Of a DNA stretch of 9,282 nt, positions 7,126-9,282 are shown one piece after another (within the stretch, counting starts at the first letter, position 1; the number at the start of each line of letters is the position of its first letter). This stretch comes from Pseudomonadota bacterium (GTDB lineage: Bacteria; Pseudomonadota; Alphaproteobacteria; Rhizobiales; Xanthobacteraceae). The position numbers were made by a program, and so were the translations under genes. A model generated the notes under the pieces. The model made no database searches and was not told the DNA's origin. It was given only the letters and a program-made list of their open reading frames with translations. The stretch lies in the NCBI GenBank assembly GCA_023390695.1, contig JAEWCJ010000187.1, positions 1 to 9,282 on the forward strand, written 5' to 3'.

Positions 7126-7638
7126 TTAAAGACGCCTGCCGCCAGCCCGAGCTGAGGGAGTCAGCAATGATGCAGGATAGCCGGTGAAGCGGCGCACCGG
7201 ACGCAGGGCGATGTGGCTGACGATGCGCGCCACGCCAAGATCCGGATCGTCGATCAGATCCGTGGTCAGGGTTTCATAGCGGGCGAGATCGCTGCAGACG
7301 AAGCGCGCCAGATAATCGAGATCGCCGCTGACCTCCCAGCATTCGACGACCTCCTCGATTTCGGTCAGCCGTTTCTCCAGGCGATCCTGCCGCCCCTGCC
7401 GTTCCAGGACAATTTCGGCGAAGATCGTCACCGGATTGGACAGGCGTTCGAGCGCCAGCACCGCCTGATATCCCGTAATCATGCCCGCCGCCTCAAGCCG
7501 GCGCACCCGTTCCAGGCAGGGCCGCGGCGTCAGCCCGACCAGGCCGGCCAACTTCTGAATGGTCATGCGTCCATTGCGCTGGAGCGCGGCCAGAATCTTG
7601 ATGTCGATCCGGTCCAGGGCGGGCGGACGCTTGGCCAT
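7126..7638 (-). CDS. Lrp/AsnC family transcriptional regulator
   Basis: A 170-residue protein with the usual two-part layout. The N-terminal winged helix-turn-helix spans about 8-60, with recognition region KLAGLVGLTPRPCLERVRRL at 29-48. The C-terminal RAM (amino-acid-binding, oligomerising) domain spans about 68-150, with the effector-pocket motif GDLDYL at 105-110. The last 20 residues are a basic tail without recognisable features. Such proteins sense an amino acid and control nearby metabolic genes. Here the genes just downstream on the same strand make ornithine or glutamate from arginine, so arginine, ornithine or a relative is a reasonable ligand; this is inference. ATG 7638 has only a weak ribosome site (GGAA about 10 bases upstream). 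A CGGTTC (7641-7646) / GAACCG (7677-7682) inverted repeat upstream could serve autoregulation. Confidence 0.9.
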   Translation of the reverse strand: MAKRPPALDRIDIKILAALQRNGRMTIQKLAGLVGLTPRPCLERVRRLEAAGMITGYQAVLALERLSNPVTIFAEIVLERQGRQDRLEKRLTEIEEVVECWEVSGDLDYLARFVCSDLARYETLTTDLIDDPDLGVARIVSHIALRPVRRFTGYPASLLTPSARAGGRRL

Positions 7639-7690
7639 GACGGTTCCGTGTCTTATGCGGTCGCGTCAGCCTAGCAGAACCGGCGCCTTT
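7639..7690 (-). promoter_or_regulatory. Likely promoter region of the Lrp-type regulator
   Basis: This short non-coding stretch separates the regulator start from the stop of the GGDEF remnant. It contains the six-base inverted repeat CGGTTC/GAACCG with arm centres 36 bp apart. A poor -10-like CATAAG lies about 20 bases before the start codon on the minus strand, with TTCTGC about 16 bp further upstream. Both hexamers match consensus weakly, so the exact promoter is not established. Confidence 0.25.
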
Positions 7691-7934
7691 TCATGCGGCG
7701 GGCACCTGCGCCGTAGTGTCCCTCGCACCCGCGTCCGGCGATATCATCTGCGTTGGCCGCATTTCAGCGCTCGCGATGGTATTGCGGCCCTGCTTCTTGG
7801 CGGCAGAGAGCTGCCGGCCGGCCGACGCGACGAGATCCGGGAGGTGTACCTGCGGGCAGATAGGCGGTCGCGGTTCCGATGCTGAACGTCAGGCAGGCGC
7901 CGGGCGGCAAGGCCGGCCAGGAATAACCAGCGGG
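7691..7934 (-). pseudogene. Frameshifted C-terminal remnant of a GGDEF (diguanylate cyclase) protein
   Basis: Reading the minus strand from 7934 gives a segment containing CLTFSIGTATAYLPAGTPP, which resembles the SIGVA strand near the end of GGDEF domains. At about 7838-7845 the frame breaks in a CCTCCC run. Skipping one C joins it to PDLVASAGRQLSAAKKQGRN, the equivalent of the ADRALYAAKRAGRN helix that closes GGDEF domains. The second frame then runs to a normal TGA at 7691-7693. Only about 80 codons remain. The GGDEF signature and everything before it are missing, because the exported-protein gene begins directly upstream. It cannot make an active cyclase. Homology is by eye from two conserved blocks in the right order and spacing. 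An assembly error could explain the frameshift but not the missing 5' part. Confidence 0.68.
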
Positions 7935-8354
7935 TCAGTTGGCGCAGCTCCGGGTATAGGCCCCGATCTGGCCGGCACCCACGCCGCTGGCTCCGCCAGC
8001 CTGAATGCAATTCAGCGTGCGGTCCTGGAAGGATTGCCCGGGCGGCCGCGCAGGCGTGATCGCGGGGCCTGTATTGCTGGTGACGCCCGGCACGATCATC
8101 GGCGGCGATCCGGGCTGCCCCAAGGGCTTCGCCGGGGCGACGCGCGGGGCACGTCCAAGCGGCGTCAGCGGCGACTGATGAGGATTGGCCAGCCACGGCT
8201 CAGGTTGCGACGCGCTGCGCATCCCCGGCTCGTTCATGATCGAATAAGGATAGCCCCGCGTGGCCTTCTGCTTCTTGCGTTTCGCGGCGTCCGCGTAGGC
8301 AGTAAGCGCCAGCACAATAATCGCGGTCAAGGCAATGATCTTACCTGCGCGCAT
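7935..8354 (-). CDS. Small exported proline-rich protein of unknown function
   Basis: A 139-residue protein I cannot assign to a named family. Residues 1-23 look like a Sec signal peptide: a short basic start (MRAGK), a hydrophobic core to about 19, and an ADA-A cleavage site after Ala23. A basic patch KRKKQK follows at 25-30, then a Pro/Gly/Ala-rich, probably unstructured segment (about 43-108). The C-terminal 30 residues are different in character: RTLNCIQAGGASGVGAGQIG followed by AYTRSCAN, with two cysteines (116 and 137) that could form a disulfide in the periplasm. I have the impression that similar small proteins with such a tail occur in Bradyrhizobium relatives, but I cannot confirm it here. 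The start ATG has only a GGGA-type ribosome site. The gene stands alone, and its stop is followed in the same frame by the GGDEF remnant. Confidence 0.7.
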   Translation of the reverse strand: MRAGKIIALTAIIVLALTAYADAAKRKKQKATRGYPYSIMNEPGMRSASQPEPWLANPHQSPLTPLGRAPRVAPAKPLGQPGSPPMIVPGVTSNTGPAITPARPPGQSFQDRTLNCIQAGGASGVGAGQIGAYTRSCAN

Positions 8355-8465
8355 GGAGTGTCCCGCTTACGACAAATGCCATTGAGCTCACATAACAACG
8401 CCAGGCAGCAAAACCAGATCCGCCCAGCGTCATGAGTTATCGTCATGGCCCGCCCCCCGACGGGG
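8355..8465 (-). promoter_or_regulatory. Intergenic region between RluC-type gene and exported-protein gene
   Basis: This 111-bp gap should contain the end of the pseudouridine synthase transcript and the promoter of the exported-protein gene. CCCC-GAC-GGGG (8455-8465) directly abuts the synthase stop codon and could form a tight stem, but no T-run follows on the minus strand, so termination there is doubtful. CATGA (8431-8435) and TCATG (8443-8447) form a smaller inverted repeat. No clear -35/-10 pair was found. Confidence 0.3.
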
Positions 8466-9282
8466 TCATTCTTCAGGCGAATCCTCGATCGGATCATAGC
8501 GCTTGGCATCGAACCCAAGCAGGTTCCAGCTCTGCTGCATATGCGGTGGTAACGGCGCCGTGACGTCGATGGTGCCGCCGCGCGGATGCGGCACCGCGAT
8601 CCGCCGGGCCAGGAGATGCAATTTGTTCTGCAGGCCGCCCGGCAATTCCCAGTTCTCGACGTTGAAGTATTTCGGGTCTCCGACAATGGGATGCTGGATA
8701 TGCGCCAGTTGCACGCGCAACTGATGCGTGCGGCCGGTGACCGGCTTCAGCGACAGCCAGGCAAGTTTGTGTGCGGCTGTTTCCACCACCGCGTAATAGG
8801 TGATCGCGTGGCTCGCGCCCTCTTCGCCGTGTTTGGCGACGCGCATGATCGAATCGTCCTCCCGCTCTTCCTTGGCGAGATAGGTCGAAATCCGTCCCTG
8901 TTTCGGCTTCGGCACGCTCGGGACCAAGGCCCAATAGATCTTGCGTGCCGAGCGCGACCGGAACGTCTTGGCGAGCGCAGCCGCCGAGAAGCGGTTTTTC
9001 GCGATCAGAAGACAGCCGGCCGTGTCCTTGTCGAGCCGGTGCACCAGACGCGGACGCTGACCGTCGCGAGCGGTGAGCACGGCAAGCATTCCATCGATAT
9101 GGCGTGTGGTGCCGGAACCGCCCTGCACGGCGAGGCCCATCGGCTTGTTCAGCATCATCACGTCGTCGTCTTCGTAGAGCGTGATGGATTTCAGGAAGGC
9201 CTTGGTCTCCTCGTCTTTCGGCGAGCCGGGCCGCGGCGGCGGCGCCTCCAGCCGCAGCGGCGGAATGCGCACGGTCTGGCCG
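8466..9282 (-). CDS. rluC: 23S rRNA pseudouridine synthase, RluC-type (5' end outside window)
   Basis: The C-terminal catalytic part of an RluA-family enzyme that isomerises uridines in 23S rRNA. The catalytic aspartate sits in HRLDKDTAG (minus-strand codons near 9030), and GRTHQLRVQLA is the second family motif. The stretch LNKPMGLAVQGGSG matches the NKPSGTAVHGGSG form of RluC better than the HPGAG form of RluD. The reading frame is still open at the right edge: the last codons read GQTVRIPPLR, which in RluC is the junction right after the N-terminal S4 RNA-binding domain. The true start and the S4 domain therefore lie beyond 9282, and the GTG at 9272 is not a real start. About 272 residues are visible. 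E. coli RluC acts at positions 955, 2504 and 2580; target sites here are inferred. An acidic tail (EDSPEE) ends the protein. Confidence 0.9.
   Translation of the reverse strand, partial: GQTVRIPPLRLEAPPPRPGSPKDEETKAFLKSITLYEDDDVMMLNKPMGLAVQGGSGTTRHIDGMLAVLTARDGQRPRLVHRLDKDTAGCLLIAKNRFSAAALAKTFRSRSARKIYWALVPSVPKPKQGRISTYLAKEEREDDSIMRVAKHGEEGASHAITYYAVVETAAHKLAWLSLKPVTGRTHQLRVQLAHIQHPIVGDPKYFNVENWELPGGLQNKLHLLARRIAVPHPRGGTIDVTAPLPPHMQQSWNLLGFDAKRYDPIEDSPEE

Noticed and set aside
7744..8196. 150-codon minus-strand frame overlapping the exported protein and the GGDEF remnant
   Set aside because: Its arginine-rich translation is the wrong frame of both; neither the signal peptide nor the GGDEF blocks are in this frame.
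7716..8435. Plus-strand open frame of 239 codons over the exported-protein gene
   Set aside because: The translation is arginine- and glycine-rich with no motif. The opposite strand has a signal peptide and a coherent protein, and the GGDEF remnant explains the rest.
8455..8465. Intrinsic terminator after the RluC-type gene
   Set aside because: The CCCC/GGGG stem is only four base pairs and no T-run follows on the minus strand.

Overview
This window looks like chromosomal DNA from a GC-rich alphaproteobacterium, most likely a member of Hyphomicrobiales related to Bradyrhizobium, Rhodopseudomonas or Pseudolabrys. That placement rests on codon use, the gene families and their arrangement; no rRNA or other marker gene is present. 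Coding density is high. I see no tRNA, rRNA, CRISPR array, transposase or phage gene.

The left half (216-4884, plus strand) is a tight three-gene operon. It encodes a flavin/iron-sulfur NAD(P)-binding subunit, then the alpha and beta subunits of a 2-oxoacid:acceptor oxidoreductase of the 2-oxoglutarate (Kor) type. The genes overlap by 28 bp and 4 bp. Together they could couple CoA-dependent oxidation of 2-oxoglutarate to NADP+ or ferredoxin reduction, or run in reverse. The 215 bp in front hold a perfect 9-bp inverted repeat and an AT-rich patch, probably the control region.

The middle (4865-7638, minus strand) is an arginine/ornithine module. In transcription order it holds an Lrp/AsnC regulator, ornithine aminotransferase (rocD), and an arginine-modifying hydrolase of the amidinotransferase/dimethylargininase superfamily that resembles the arginine dihydrolases of cyanobacteria. 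The likely flow is arginine to ornithine to glutamate semialdehyde plus glutamate, with 2-oxoglutarate as amino acceptor. The 119-bp gap between the regulator and rocD carries an unusual cluster of direct and inverted repeats. The hydrolase gene and korB converge and overlap tail to tail by 20 bp.

The right end (7639-9282, minus strand) holds a frameshifted remnant of a GGDEF (diguanylate cyclase) C-terminus, a small exported proline-rich protein of unknown function with two cysteines near its C-terminus, and an RluC-type 23S rRNA pseudouridine synthase cut by the window edge.

The Kor complex and the arginine module both use 2-oxoglutarate and face each other. The link between them is an inference from position and chemistry only.
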